From the NCBI RefSeq assembly GCF_017873605.1, contig NZ_JAGGKI010000012.1, positions 1-64,000 of the forward strand: 64,000 bases of DNA, read 5' to 3'. Shown in pieces: positions 51,756 through 61,153 of the stretch. The notes under the pieces are model-generated. The model did no database searches. It was given only the letters and a program-made list of their open reading frames with translations, and was not told the origin of the DNA. The number at the start of each line of letters is the position of its first letter. The stretch's first letter is position 1. Origin of the DNA: Paenibacillus lactis (lineage in GTDB: Bacteria; Bacillota; Bacilli; Paenibacillales; Paenibacillaceae). Both the position numbers and the translations under genes were made by a program.

Positions 51756-52247
51756 ATGTCCGGTTCCAACAACCAAAAGCCCAAGTCTGATATCAGTACC
51801 ATGAGCTCGGCCGAATATCAGGCGATTGCGAAGAAGCATGAGCCTCCCCGCGCCGTATTTAAAAACTGTATACGCGCCTTTTTGGTCGGAGGCCTCATCT
51901 GTTTGATCGGTCAATGCATTCAGCGCTTTTTCATGACCGTGTTCGATATGAGCACGAAGGAAGCGAGCAACCCGACGGTGGCCGTTCTTATTATCATTTC
52001 CGTCATTTTGACCAGCTTTGGCGTATACGACAAAATTGCCCAATGGGCCGGTGCGGGAAGCGCGGTGCCGGTTACGGGTTTTGCCAACTCCATGTGTTCG
52101 GCCGCTTTGGAGCACCGGGCAGAGGGACTGGTCCTTGGAGTGGGAGCTAGCATGTTTAAGCTTGCCGGCTCCGTGATCGTGTTCGGTACCGTTGCGGCGT
52201 TTATTATCGGCATCATATACGCCGTGCTCGGCATCGGGGGGAGGTAA
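51756..52247 (+). CDS. spoVAC: Stage V sporulation protein AC
   Basis: A 163-residue spore inner-membrane protein. The start at 51756 follows CGGAGGTG. An N-terminal soluble stretch with SAEYQAIAKKHEPPRAVFKN precedes about four membrane helices, including FGVYDKIAQWAGAGSAVPVT near the middle, the strongest family mark. SpoVAC forms a mechanosensitive channel that moves dipicolinic acid into the forespore and out at germination. It starts a three-gene operon with spoVAD six bases on. Confidence 0.96.
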   Translation: MSGSNNQKPKSDISTMSSAEYQAIAKKHEPPRAVFKNCIRAFLVGGLICLIGQCIQRFFMTVFDMSTKEASNPTVAVLIIISVILTSFGVYDKIAQWAGAGSAVPVTGFANSMCSAALEHRAEGLVLGVGASMFKLAGSVIVFGTVAAFIIGIIYAVLGIGGR

Positions 52248-52253
52248 CGCGAG

Positions 52254-53273
52254 ATGAAGATCATCGGTCAAACGTGGCAGTTCGAGAACAAACCGGTCAT
52301 TATCGGCACCGGTACGATTGTCGGACCTGAAGAGGGAGAGGGGCCGCTGGCGGAAGACTTCGATTATATATACGACAACATCGAGATCAATGAGAAAACA
52401 TGGGAGAAGGCGGAACGTAAGCTGCTGGAGGACGCTTCACGGAAAGCTGCGGAGAAGGCCGGGATTAAGGAGGATCAGCTTCAGTTCTTTGTAGGCGGAG
52501 ACCTAATGAACCAAATTATCAGCAGCTCCTTCGCAGCAAGGCAGCTTGGCGTTCCGTATCTCGGCGTTTTCGGCGCCTGCTCCACCTCCATGGAGAGCCT
52601 TGCGGTCGCTTCGATGATCGTGGATTCGGGCTCCGCGAAATATGTGATGGCAGGCACGGCGAGCCATAACTGTACGGTGGAGAAGCAGTTCCGTTATCCG
52701 ACCGAATACGGCTCGCAAAAGCCTCCGTACGCCCAGTACACCATAACGGGAGCAGGCTGCTCCGTCGTCTCCAGCGAGGGGGACGGACCGCGCGTCACAT
52801 ACGCCACGATCGGGAAGGTCGTCGACCTGGGCATCAAGGATCCCTTCAATATGGGAGCCGCCATGGCCCCCGCTGCGGCCGATACGATTACGAAGCATTT
52901 TAAAGATACCGGCAGACAAGCCAAGGATTATGATTTGATCGTGACCGGCGACCTGGCATCCGTCGGCCTGCCGATTGCCAAGGATCTTCTGAAGCAGAAC
53001 GATGTCATCATGGACGGCACGGTTTTTGCCGATTGCGGTCTGATGATTTACGATCTGGAAAAACAGAAGTACGTGAATGCCGGCGGCAGCGGCTGCGGCT
53101 GCTCAGCCGTTGTGACTTACGGCCATATCTTGAACCGGATGCGTAAAGGAGAACTGAACAAGGTGCTGGTCGTTGCTACGGGTGCCCTGTTGTCGCCGCT
53201 GTCATACCAACAAGGCGAGAGCATCCCGTGCATTGCTCATGCAGTAGCTATAGAGACGGGAGGAAGCAACTGA
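52254..53273 (+). CDS. spoVAD: Stage V sporulation protein AD
   Basis: A 339-residue soluble protein with a thiolase-like fold that binds dipicolinic acid. Family marks include TWQFENKPVIIGTGTIVGPE at the start, GVFGACSTSMESLA (about 101-114), where Cys sits at the old thiolase site, and YLVTGDLASVG-like residues in YDLIVTGDLASVGLPIAKDL. The GGAGGT site lies within the end of spoVAC. Its stop overlaps the spoVAE start as TGATG. Confidence 0.97.
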   Translation: MKIIGQTWQFENKPVIIGTGTIVGPEEGEGPLAEDFDYIYDNIEINEKTWEKAERKLLEDASRKAAEKAGIKEDQLQFFVGGDLMNQIISSSFAARQLGVPYLGVFGACSTSMESLAVASMIVDSGSAKYVMAGTASHNCTVEKQFRYPTEYGSQKPPYAQYTITGAGCSVVSSEGDGPRVTYATIGKVVDLGIKDPFNMGAAMAPAAADTITKHFKDTGRQAKDYDLIVTGDLASVGLPIAKDLLKQNDVIMDGTVFADCGLMIYDLEKQKYVNAGGSGCGCSAVVTYGHILNRMRKGELNKVLVVATGALLSPLSYQQGESIPCIAHAVAIETGGSN

Positions 53274-53623
53274 TGCAGTTTTTATGGGCTTTTATCATTG
53301 GCGGTTTGATCTGCGTTATCGGACAAATCATGATGGATGTTATAAAGCTGACCCCTGCGCATACGATGAGCACCCTCGTCGTGGCCGGCGCAATTGCCGA
53401 CGGGTTCGGCCTGTATGAACCGCTTGTCAAATTTGCCGGAGCCGGAGCCTCGGTTCCGATCACCAGCTTCGGCAACTCTCTGGTTCACGGAGCTTTGACA
53501 GAGCTGGAGCGGGACGGCTGGATCGGGGTCGTGACGGGGATATTCGAAGTAACGAGTGCAGGGATATCCTCGGCGATCATATTCTCTTTTCTTGCTGCGC
53601 TTTTGGTGAGGCCAAAAGGCTAA
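53273..53623 (+). CDS. spoVAE: Stage V sporulation protein AE (AEb form)
   Basis: A 116-residue membrane protein beginning at the TGATG overlap with spoVAD. FLWAFIIGGLICVIGQIMMD and FAGAGASVPITSFGNSLVHG are diagnostic and resemble SpoVAC, with which it shares ancestry. It is a channel-associated component needed for dipicolinic acid movement. It ends the operon; a strong terminator follows 28 bases later. No spoVAA, AB, AEa or AF is present here. Confidence 0.95.
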   Translation: MQFLWAFIIGGLICVIGQIMMDVIKLTPAHTMSTLVVAGAIADGFGLYEPLVKFAGAGASVPITSFGNSLVHGALTELERDGWIGVVTGIFEVTSAGISSAIIFSFLAALLVRPKG

Positions 53624-53651
53624 TGTTATAGCTGTTCAGACATCTATGCTG

Positions 53652-53677
53652 CCCTGGTTAAACAACCAGGGTTTTTT
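53652..53677 (+). terminator. Terminator of the spoVA operon
   Basis: CCCTGGTT (53652-53659) pairs with AACCAGGG (53664-53671) around AAAC, followed by six T. Confidence 0.9.
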
Positions 53678-53802
53678 GCTGTTTAAAGCAAGTCTGGCGT
53701 TGGTTAAGGAACAAAATATGGCTGCGAATGTACTCTGCGACCTCGATCATGTACAATAGTACTAAATTAAGTATTTATTCCCTTACAGGAGGTTAGTCAT
53801 AC

Positions 53803-54759
53803 ATGCCCGTAAGCCAAGAATCCATGAAAATCATTTCCTCGGTGCGATCCAATCTGGAGTCGTGCCTGCTAGGCAAAGAATTCGAGATCCAATTGCTCCT
53901 TACGGCGCTGCTCGCTGGTGGACATGTTCTGATCGAGGACGTACCGGGAACGGGAAAAACGCAATTGATCAAAGCACTGGCTAAATCCATGCAGGGAGAT
54001 TACCGGCGTATTCAATGCAATCCGGACATTCTTCCGAGTGATATAACAGGGGTATCCGTATTTCACCCCCGAGATGAAATGTTTTATTTCCGGCCGGGAC
54101 CTGTCATGACCAATATTTTGCTCGCAGATGAGATTAACCGGGCCACGACGAAGACGCAGTCCGCTCTGCTTGAAGTCATGGAAGAGCGCAGCGTGACCGT
54201 GGACGGGGAGACGCATGAGCTTCCGCATCCGTTCATGCTGTGCGCCACCCAGAACCCGATTGATTTCGAGGGAACCTATATGCTTCCGGAGGCGCAGCTT
54301 GACCGTTTCATGCTGAAGCTAAGCCTGGGATATCCCGATGCGGCAACCGAGAAGCAGCTCATGTATGCCTCGAAGGACGGACAGCTGTCGGATAGGCTGA
54401 AGCCTGTGACGCATATGGATACCGTCTCCGCAATTCAGCGCGAGATTCGCGACATATTTATCGGCGAACCGGTTGCCGATTACTTGTTGAACATCACCCG
54501 CTCAACGCGGGAGCACCCTTCCGTCATGCTGGGCGCAAGCCCGCGGGCAACGCTGTCCTTCATGAATGCGGCCAAAGCCTTTGCCTTCCTTCAGCAGCGT
54601 GACTACGTGCTGCCTGATGATGTGAAGACGCTTGCCCCTTACGTCCTCTCACACCGGATTATGCTGCGTCCGGAAGCACGGCTCGATAATGCAACGCCCG
54701 AATCGGTGCTGGACTTTATTTTGCGACAGGTTAAAGTGCCTGTTCAAATGGGGAGATAA
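53803..54759 (+). CDS. MoxR-family AAA+ ATPase
   Basis: A 318-residue cytoplasmic AAA+ ATPase. Walker A is DVPGTGKTQL (about 46-55), Walker B is ILLADEINRA (about 105-114), and sensor 1 follows in CATQNPIDFEG. The start follows AGGAGG. MoxR proteins act as chaperones for complex assembly or maturation, commonly with DUF58 and transglutaminase or VWA partners. Here DUF58 and transglutaminase genes follow at two bases and a four-base overlap, so the three are one operon. Confidence 0.94.
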   Translation: MPVSQESMKIISSVRSNLESCLLGKEFEIQLLLTALLAGGHVLIEDVPGTGKTQLIKALAKSMQGDYRRIQCNPDILPSDITGVSVFHPRDEMFYFRPGPVMTNILLADEINRATTKTQSALLEVMEERSVTVDGETHELPHPFMLCATQNPIDFEGTYMLPEAQLDRFMLKLSLGYPDAATEKQLMYASKDGQLSDRLKPVTHMDTVSAIQREIRDIFIGEPVADYLLNITRSTREHPSVMLGASPRATLSFMNAAKAFAFLQQRDYVLPDDVKTLAPYVLSHRIMLRPEARLDNATPESVLDFILRQVKVPVQMGR

Positions 54760-54761
54760 GC

Positions 54762-56009
54762 ATGCGGCGCGCCGTTTCCGTATTTCTAAATGGCATGCAG
54801 CCGTCCAGACTGGCAGCGGTATTGACGGTTTGGTGCTTATGTCTTTTGTACGTGTTGTTTCAAGGAGGGAAAACCTCTCTCATGCTCTTTTCCATGGTCA
54901 GCCTCTTATCCGTATATGTCATCGGAGCGGGCTTTGGCGGGGTGAGGCGCGTAAAGGCGAAGCGCAACATTCTCGGTGACCGGGATCGCCGCGATCAGCT
55001 TCATGCCGGGGAGCAGGTGCGCGTTCGGCTCGATGTGAACGTCCCCGGGTTATTGCCGATGCCGTATTTGGTCGTCAAGGAAGTGCTGCAAAGACATAAC
55101 GGCGATTCATGGTCATTCGAAGACAGCATTATCCCGAACATGCGCGGTGCCGGGGTGCTCGTATTCCAGACTCCGCCTCTCGAGCGGGGGCGGTATGCGT
55201 TCGCCGGGACGGAATGTATCAGCGAGGATATCTTCGGCATCATGGAGCATCGGGGACGGATCGAAGTGAACACGGAATTTAGGGTCCTCCCAAGGACGGT
55301 TTATATTCCGAAATGGAACCGGAATATCCATAGATCCCGGCTCGGCGGTACGCATACAACAGTATCTGCCTCAAGGCGGGAGACGACTCAAATTAATGGG
55401 GTGCGCGATTATGTTTATGGCGATCGGATTTCGCGGATTCACTGGAACGCGACGGCGAAGACCGGTTCGTGGAAATCCAAGGAGTTCGAGCATGAATCCT
55501 TTCCCAAGACGCTGATCGTCCTGGATGGAGCCCAGAATGCTTATGTGAGCGATCAGCAATTCGAGGTTGCCGTATCTGCTGCCGCTTCGCTGATTGAATA
55601 TGGTGCGAAGGAGCATGCGGGAACGGGTTTGTTTACGGCCACAGAGGAAGGCAAGCTGTTTCCTCCGACGGAGCAGGCAGGGGAACGTATGCGCATGATT
55701 CAGCATTTGGTCGATGTGGATCACAACCGCAAGGGCAGCCTGATTGCAGAGCTAGAACGCTCCTACCGCCATTTCCCGCAGGGAGCCGTGCTCCTGCTCA
55801 TCAGTCCGATGAGCGGCAGGGAGGCGTCCGAAGTCCTACGCTGGGTGGAAGCCAGGGGCATGAATCCATGCTTTCTGCAAATCATGAATCCCGGCGGCAA
55901 GCCGCTTCGCGATGAATCGATCTCGATCCTGAGGTCGCGGGGGATTTCATGTTACTCCGTCTCATCGCTTGAGGAGCTGCCTGCTGCGTTGGGAGGTGGA
56001 GTCGCTTGA
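54762..56009 (+). CDS. DUF58 domain-containing membrane protein
   Basis: A 415-residue protein with two N-terminal membrane helices (about 17-55), a beta-rich region, and the DUF58 motif RDYVYGDRISRIHWNATAKT (about 208-227), followed by a von-Willebrand-like C-terminal part. DUF58 proteins are the usual partner of MoxR ATPases; the biochemical role is unknown. Its ribosome site GGGGAGATAAGC overlaps the MoxR stop codon, and its own stop overlaps the next start. Confidence 0.92.
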   Translation: MRRAVSVFLNGMQPSRLAAVLTVWCLCLLYVLFQGGKTSLMLFSMVSLLSVYVIGAGFGGVRRVKAKRNILGDRDRRDQLHAGEQVRVRLDVNVPGLLPMPYLVVKEVLQRHNGDSWSFEDSIIPNMRGAGVLVFQTPPLERGRYAFAGTECISEDIFGIMEHRGRIEVNTEFRVLPRTVYIPKWNRNIHRSRLGGTHTTVSASRRETTQINGVRDYVYGDRISRIHWNATAKTGSWKSKEFEHESFPKTLIVLDGAQNAYVSDQQFEVAVSAAASLIEYGAKEHAGTGLFTATEEGKLFPPTEQAGERMRMIQHLVDVDHNRKGSLIAELERSYRHFPQGAVLLLISPMSGREASEVLRWVEARGMNPCFLQIMNPGGKPLRDESISILRSRGISCYSVSSLEELPAALGGGVA

Positions 56010-58219
56010 AGCTGTGGCTTGATAAGCTGTCAACGACATTTTTTAATACGCTGACGGTGCTGTGGATTTGGATCATCGGCATGCAATGGGTATCCTTCAC
56101 GGAATCCATCTGGCTGTCGGAGACGACGGCGATCGTAATCGCCGCCATCACCATTACGGCGGTGATTGAAGCGCTGATACCCCTTAAGATGGTGTTTAGG
56201 CTTGTATTGCAATTCCTATTGATTCTATACAGCGTGTTTAAGCTGCTGGAAGCCGGCGGCATGCCGGTGCCTTCATTCGGACCGGATACGGTATTATCCG
56301 ATGAATTGATGTATTTATTCCCGTATTTATGGTTCGCTGTTGCAGCGTGGGTAATTTTCGTCTTTATATTTCTCTGGGCGAAGACCAAACGGCGCATTCT
56401 GTTTGTTGTCGGACTGAACGTGATCGGCCTTGCGGTTCTGGATTCGTTCACGAAGGTCACTCTATGGGATGAGACGGCATGGGTAGCCGGAGCAGGCATG
56501 GGCTGGCTCGTGACGAACCACTTCAACCGCTTTCGGAGACGGTTCCCGCAAGGATGGGTTAACTTATCGAGATCTCCGTTTAAAATCATTGCCAACATTC
56601 TCGTCATCTTCTCGCTCATTATCGTTGCCGGTGTCAATATGCCGCACATCAATCCGACGCTGACCGACCCTTATACGGCATGGAGGGAATGGAGCGGAGT
56701 GCCATTGTCCGGCGTCAGCACGAGCGGTACCGGTACCTTGATCGAAACTCCGGTAGAGAGCTCGTCCGGATACGGAAGAGGCGATAACGATCTGGGCAGC
56801 GGCTTCAACTTTGATTACTCCCCGGTGATGTCGGTTAGCTCGGAGGAGCGCAGTTATTGGCGCGGGGAGACAAGGGCCGTTTACTCCGGAACAGGCTGGG
56901 CCGACCGGAGCGGAAGACGCTCGGGGGCCGATGTAGGGATCGGGGAGAGCCTTCCCGATGAGGAGGCAAGCTCCATGCCGACCAAGACCGTGAAGCAAAC
57001 GGTCACGATGCTGAACGATACCGAGTATCCGGTCCTATTCGGAGCTTATAAGATCCATGAGGTTCAAATGCTGGATGAGGTTATCGATCCGGAGCGTCTA
57101 AGCTGGGTATCTGAAGGGGCTGAGCTGCATCTGCAGGGGGGACGAAACGGCGATTACCCGAAAAGCTATACGCTGGTATCGGAGGTTCCCGTCATTCCAC
57201 TTGAAGAGCTTAGGGGCAAAACCTACAGTCAACTGTACAACGGTTCCGTGGATGATGCCTATCTCCAGATCCCAAGAAACTTTCCCGACCGCGTAACCGA
57301 TTTGGCCAAGCAAATCACGGAATCGGCAGAAACGCCGTATGATAAGGTCATTTTGCTGCAACAATACTTACAGAGCAACTACTCATATACCAATACGCCT
57401 GATCTGTCGCGCAAGCAAAGCGAGGATTTTGTGGACAGCTTCCTGTTTGAAGTCCGGGAGGGCTATTGCGATTACTTCTCCACCGCAATGGTGATGATGA
57501 CCCGATCGCTGGATATCCCTGCACGCTGGGTAAAAGGCTATGCGCCCGGAAGCAGCTCAGTCAGCGAATACATCCCGATGGACGGGCAGAGTCCGGTCAG
57601 CAGCGGGACCTATACGGTAACGAATGCCGACGCGCACTCATGGGTCGAGGTCTACTTCGGCGAGTACGGCTGGATTCCGATTGAGGCGACACCTGGCTTT
57701 AGTATGCCGCTCCTTACAGGTCAGCCTGAAGCTGAGCCAGTGGTTCAAGAAGAGGTTGAAGAAGAGGAACAGGAAGAGGCGGAGACGACACCTGCCGCTG
57801 CATCGGATGATCAATCTTCCGGATGGTGGAAAGGCATCGGCATTGCGGCAGCTGTTGTGATTGCGCTGTGGATCTTTTACATTCTGTGGAGAATGCGCAT
57901 TAATCTGCGCTTTGCCGGGGCGCGGCTCCGTGCAGGGAAGCCGCTGTCCGCTGCGGACAAGGTCATTGCGGAGACCGAGCGATGGCTGCGGTCGGTGCAG
58001 CGGAAAGGATTGGTCCGTCAGGACAGCGAGACGCTGCGCGAGTCGGTTCGCCGCTGGAGCGAGGCCAATCCATTGCTGGAGCCGCAGCTGAAGCCGCTGC
58101 TGCAGCAGTTCGAAACAGCCCGCTATAGTCCGGCAGAGGTATCGGAGGAGCAGTGGCGTCTTGTCCAAGCCGATGCGGAAGTCCTCAAGAAAATGATTCG
58201 GAAGGTTCGTCTGGCTTAA
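56006..58219 (+). CDS. Membrane transglutaminase-like (TgpA-type) protein
   Basis: A 737-residue membrane protein starting at a TTG that overlaps the DUF58 stop (TTGA), after GGGAGGTGG. Five or six N-terminal membrane helices (to about residue 210) precede an extracytoplasmic region with a transglutaminase core. The triad is Cys in REGYCDYFSTAMVM (about 487), His in DAHSWVEVYFGEYGW (about 542) and an acidic residue in IPIEATPGF, where Glu stands as in other TgpA-like proteins. A Glu-rich linker, a further membrane helix near 610-632 and a cytoplasmic DUF4129-like tail follow. A role in envelope protein processing is inferred. Confidence 0.93.
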   Translation: MKLWLDKLSTTFFNTLTVLWIWIIGMQWVSFTESIWLSETTAIVIAAITITAVIEALIPLKMVFRLVLQFLLILYSVFKLLEAGGMPVPSFGPDTVLSDELMYLFPYLWFAVAAWVIFVFIFLWAKTKRRILFVVGLNVIGLAVLDSFTKVTLWDETAWVAGAGMGWLVTNHFNRFRRRFPQGWVNLSRSPFKIIANILVIFSLIIVAGVNMPHINPTLTDPYTAWREWSGVPLSGVSTSGTGTLIETPVESSSGYGRGDNDLGSGFNFDYSPVMSVSSEERSYWRGETRAVYSGTGWADRSGRRSGADVGIGESLPDEEASSMPTKTVKQTVTMLNDTEYPVLFGAYKIHEVQMLDEVIDPERLSWVSEGAELHLQGGRNGDYPKSYTLVSEVPVIPLEELRGKTYSQLYNGSVDDAYLQIPRNFPDRVTDLAKQITESAETPYDKVILLQQYLQSNYSYTNTPDLSRKQSEDFVDSFLFEVREGYCDYFSTAMVMMTRSLDIPARWVKGYAPGSSSVSEYIPMDGQSPVSSGTYTVTNADAHSWVEVYFGEYGWIPIEATPGFSMPLLTGQPEAEPVVQEEVEEEEQEEAETTPAAASDDQSSGWWKGIGIAAAVVIALWIFYILWRMRINLRFAGARLRAGKPLSAADKVIAETERWLRSVQRKGLVRQDSETLRESVRRWSEANPLLEPQLKPLLQQFETARYSPAEVSEEQWRLVQADAEVLKKMIRKVRLA

Positions 58220-58418
58220 AGAGGAGCTCGGCAGTTCTTATCCATGTGAAGAGGGATGCCTGCCTTCAACGGGCTTGATCCCGGAAGACGGTCTTATTCT
58301 GATCTTAACCGGCAACGGTAAATGCATAGGCCGCCCGAGTCCTTTTTAGTGGGATGACGGTGGTCTTTTGCTGAACATTTCGGCATCAGCGATTCAAGTG
58401 CTTTTGTTCGTGATTATT

Positions 58419-58447
58419 TTTACTACGGAACCGGATTATGGTATAGT
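58419..58447 (+). promoter_or_regulatory. Likely promoter of the yqe operon
   Basis: TTTACT (58419-58424) and TATAGT (58442-58447) are 17 bases apart, 27 bases before the yqeG start. It resembles a vegetative promoter. Confidence 0.55.
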
Positions 58448-58474
58448 TTTTCGTATGAAATTGAGGTGACGAAA

Positions 58475-59005
58475 TTGTTTGAAATGCTAATTCCGAAGCT
58501 CCGTGTCAATACGGTTTTCGATATTGATCTGGAAGAGCTGTACGAGCAAGGATATCGCGGAATCATTACGGATCTCGACAATACGCTCGTCGGTGCGAAA
58601 GCGCCGCTCGCCACGCCGGAGCTCGTGGACTGGTTTAAGAAAGTGAAGGAGATCGGCTTCCAGCTGATCATCGTTTCAAACAACCAGCTCGAACGGGTGT
58701 CGAAATTCGCAACACCGCTCGATATCCAATATGTGCATGAAGCCCGGAAGCCGAGCAATGCCCCGTTCCGCAAGGCGATGAAGATGATGGAGCTGACCGC
58801 GGACAAAACGATTGTCGTCGGCGATCAAATGCTGACCGACGTATACGGCGGAAACCGGCTCGGTCTATATACGGTTCTGGTGATGCCCATCGCCATTAAC
58901 GACGAGGGCTGGTTTACGCGTATGGTGAACCGCCGGGTGGAGCGGATCGCGTTAACCCGGCTGCGCAAAAAAGGACTATGGCTTGAGGAGGAACCGAAAT
59001 CATGA
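58475..59005 (+). CDS. yqeG: HAD-family phosphatase YqeG
   Basis: A 176-residue HAD phosphatase of the IIIA subfamily. Motif I is ITDLDNTLVG (about 29-38), motif II is IVSNN, and motif III/IV is VVGDQMLTDVYGGN. I prefer the TTG at 58475, five bases after GAGGTGA; the GTG at 58466 lies within that site. Relatives include the plant and cyanobacterial phosphatidylglycerophosphate phosphatase group. It opens the conserved yqeG-yqeM block and overlaps yqeH by four bases. Confidence 0.92.
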   Translation: MFEMLIPKLRVNTVFDIDLEELYEQGYRGIITDLDNTLVGAKAPLATPELVDWFKKVKEIGFQLIIVSNNQLERVSKFATPLDIQYVHEARKPSNAPFRKAMKMMELTADKTIVVGDQMLTDVYGGNRLGLYTVLVMPIAINDEGWFTRMVNRRVERIALTRLRKKGLWLEEEPKS

Positions 59006-60126
59006 CCTTGCCAACAGGCGAAGACATCAAGAAATGCAGCGGCTGCGGAATCCGGCTTCAAAGCGAGGCCCAGGATCAGCCGGGGTATTTGCCGGAGAAG
59101 GCATGGGAGCGCGATCCGGTCATCTGCCAGCGCTGCTTCCGAATCAAAAATTATAATGAAGCGTCCTCGGTTGCCGTCGATCAGGACGAATTTTTACGTT
59201 TGCTGGGGCAGATCGGCGGAAAGAATGCCCTTGTCATTCATATTGTGGACCTTTTTGATTTCGAAGGGAGCCTGATTTCGGGACTGCAGCGTTTTGTCGG
59301 AAATAATCCGGTTATACTGGCTGTCAATAAAACCGATCTTTTACCGAAGGTGACCAACTGGAATAAGGTTCTGAATTGGGTCCAGAAGCAATGTAAGGAA
59401 CATGGGTTAAAGACGGAGGACATCGTTCTGTGCAGCGCAAAGAAAAATCAGGGCTTTGAACGGCTGCTTGAAACGGTTGCCTATCACAGAGGAGACCGGG
59501 ACGTATATGTCGTCGGTGCCACCAATGTCGGAAAGTCCAGTCTGATCAACCGCTTAATACGCGACTACAGCGACTTGGAGCAGGAGCTGACAACCTCCCG
59601 CTACCCGGGGACCACGCTGGATATGGTCCATATTCCGCTGGATGACGGACGAGATATTATCGATACTCCGGGCATCGTGTACCCTTGGCGTTACAGTGAA
59701 ATCGTGAGCCGGGAGGATCTGCGCGAGGTCATGCCGGAAAATCCGCTGAAGCCGGCCGTTTACCAGCTGAATGAAGGCCAAACCCTGTTCTTCGGCGGCT
59801 TTGCCCGCTTTGATTTCGTGCAGGGAGTCCATCAATCGTTCACGTGTTTTATCAGCGGAAGGCTCAACATTCACCGGACGAAGCTTGAACGGGCGGACAC
59901 GTTGTTCGAAGAGCATGCGGGCGAGCTGCTCTCTCCGCCGACCCGCGAGAGGCTGGCCGAGCTGCCGGAATGGACAAGGCATGAAATCCGGATCCCGAAA
60001 GGCTCCCGGACCGATGTGTTCATTTCCGGCCTTGGCTGGATCAAGGTCAATGGCGACCAGGGAGCGCTAGTGGCCGTTCATGCGCCGAAGGGAGTCAAGG
60101 TGCTGGCTCGTCCTTCGCTGATTTAA
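59002..60126 (+). CDS. yqeH: Circularly permuted ribosome-assembly GTPase YqeH
   Basis: A 374-residue GTPase needed for 30S subunit assembly. A zinc finger comes first (KCSGCGIRLQ and CQRCFRIKNYNE). The G motifs appear in permuted order: NKTDLLP (G4, about 111), CSAKKNQG (G5, about 149), GATNVGKSSLINRL (G1, about 173), PGTTLD (G2) and DTPGI (G3). The C-terminal domain binds RNA or protein. It is translationally coupled to yqeG. A short CGTCTTCA/TGAAGACG hairpin lies 15 bases after its stop. Confidence 0.97.
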   Translation: MTLPTGEDIKKCSGCGIRLQSEAQDQPGYLPEKAWERDPVICQRCFRIKNYNEASSVAVDQDEFLRLLGQIGGKNALVIHIVDLFDFEGSLISGLQRFVGNNPVILAVNKTDLLPKVTNWNKVLNWVQKQCKEHGLKTEDIVLCSAKKNQGFERLLETVAYHRGDRDVYVVGATNVGKSSLINRLIRDYSDLEQELTTSRYPGTTLDMVHIPLDDGRDIIDTPGIVYPWRYSEIVSREDLREVMPENPLKPAVYQLNEGQTLFFGGFARFDFVQGVHQSFTCFISGRLNIHRTKLERADTLFEEHAGELLSPPTRERLAELPEWTRHEIRIPKGSRTDVFISGLGWIKVNGDQGALVAVHAPKGVKVLARPSLI

Positions 60127-60140
60127 TTGCGTCGTCAACG

Positions 60141-60160
60141 CGTCTTCATGACTGAAGACG
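60141..60160 (+). other. Short intercistronic hairpin
   Basis: CGTCTTCA (60141-60148) pairs with TGAAGACG (60153-60160) around TGAC between yqeH and aroE. It is followed by GTTTACTC, too weak a T tract for firm termination. Confidence 0.5.
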
Positions 60161-60191
60161 GTTTACTCACGGGAGAGACGGGGGAAATACA

Positions 60192-61046
60192 ATGAAGGAA
60201 ACTCAAGCCGGCACCGATTATTTGAAGCTCGGCGTCATGGGGGATCCCATCGGCCATTCCAAATCGCCGGCCATGCATAACGCGGCGCTTGCCGCATTAA
60301 ACCTCCAAGGGGCGTACATTCCGCTCCATATTCGGCCTGAAAGATTGGGGGATGCGATCGAGTCGGTCAAGACGCTCGGATTTCGCGGAGTGAACGTAAC
60401 GATTCCCCATAAGGTGGAAGTCATGCGGTATTTGGATGCCATCGACGAGGGCGCTGCCCGGATCGGCGCCGTAAACACGATCGTGAACGATAACGGCAGG
60501 CTGACGGGTTACAATACAGACGGAATCGGGTATGTGCGCTCCCTGAAGGAGGAGGCTTGCCCGGATCTTAAGGGCAAGCGCATCGCGGTGCTCGGCGCCG
60601 GCGGCGCTGCCCGAGGCATCATTTATGCCTTGATCGGCGAACAGCCGGAATCGATCTCCATCATTAACCGGACCGAAGACAAGGCCAAGGCGCTTGCGCA
60701 GGAATGGGGAACGATGGCCGAGCTTCACGGCTGCGGCGAAGAGCATGCGAAGGAAGTGCTTTCGCGAGCTGAGGTTATTATTAATACGACCTCAGTCGGC
60801 ATGCACCCCCGAATTTCAGAAATGCCGGTTCATCCGGAATGGATTCCTGAGGGGGCGGTCGTCAGCGACCTGATCTATAATCCGCTGAAGACCGAGCTGC
60901 TGCTGCAGAGCGAGCAGAGGAATTGCACCGTGCACGGGGGACTGGGCATGTTCATTAATCAGGGGGCTTATGCCCTGGAATATTGGACCGGCCTCAGGGC
61001 GCCGGTGGAGGCGATGAAGGAAGCGGTACTCGCAAGCTTGCTATAA
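60192..61046 (+). CDS. aroE: Shikimate dehydrogenase
   Basis: A 284-residue NADP-dependent enzyme reducing 3-dehydroshikimate in aromatic amino acid synthesis. Substrate motifs are GDPIGHSKSPAMHN (about 15-28), catalytic Lys in NVTIPHKVEVM and Asp in NTDGIGY; the cofactor loop is GAGGAARGI (about 136) and INRTEDKAKA provides the NADP-selective Arg. Its place between yqeH and yhbY is the standard Bacillales order. Confidence 0.97.
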   Translation: MKETQAGTDYLKLGVMGDPIGHSKSPAMHNAALAALNLQGAYIPLHIRPERLGDAIESVKTLGFRGVNVTIPHKVEVMRYLDAIDEGAARIGAVNTIVNDNGRLTGYNTDGIGYVRSLKEEACPDLKGKRIAVLGAGGAARGIIYALIGEQPESISIINRTEDKAKALAQEWGTMAELHGCGEEHAKEVLSRAEVIINTTSVGMHPRISEMPVHPEWIPEGAVVSDLIYNPLKTELLLQSEQRNCTVHGGLGMFINQGAYALEYWTGLRAPVEAMKEAVLASLL

Positions 61047-61065
61047 GGATTCATTCTTTTGTTTA

Positions 61066-61094
61066 TTGATTAATGGGTAAGCTAAAGCTACAAT
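61066..61094 (+). promoter_or_regulatory. Internal promoter before yhbY
   Basis: TTGATT (61066-61071) and TACAAT (61089-61094) have exact 17-base spacing in the 107-base aroE-yhbY gap, so the second half of the operon can be expressed on its own. Confidence 0.65.
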
Positions 61095-61153
61095 ATAGTT
61101 TTTAAACAAGCGATAGGCTTGTATAGATGATGATTAAGGGGTAATGACCAAGC

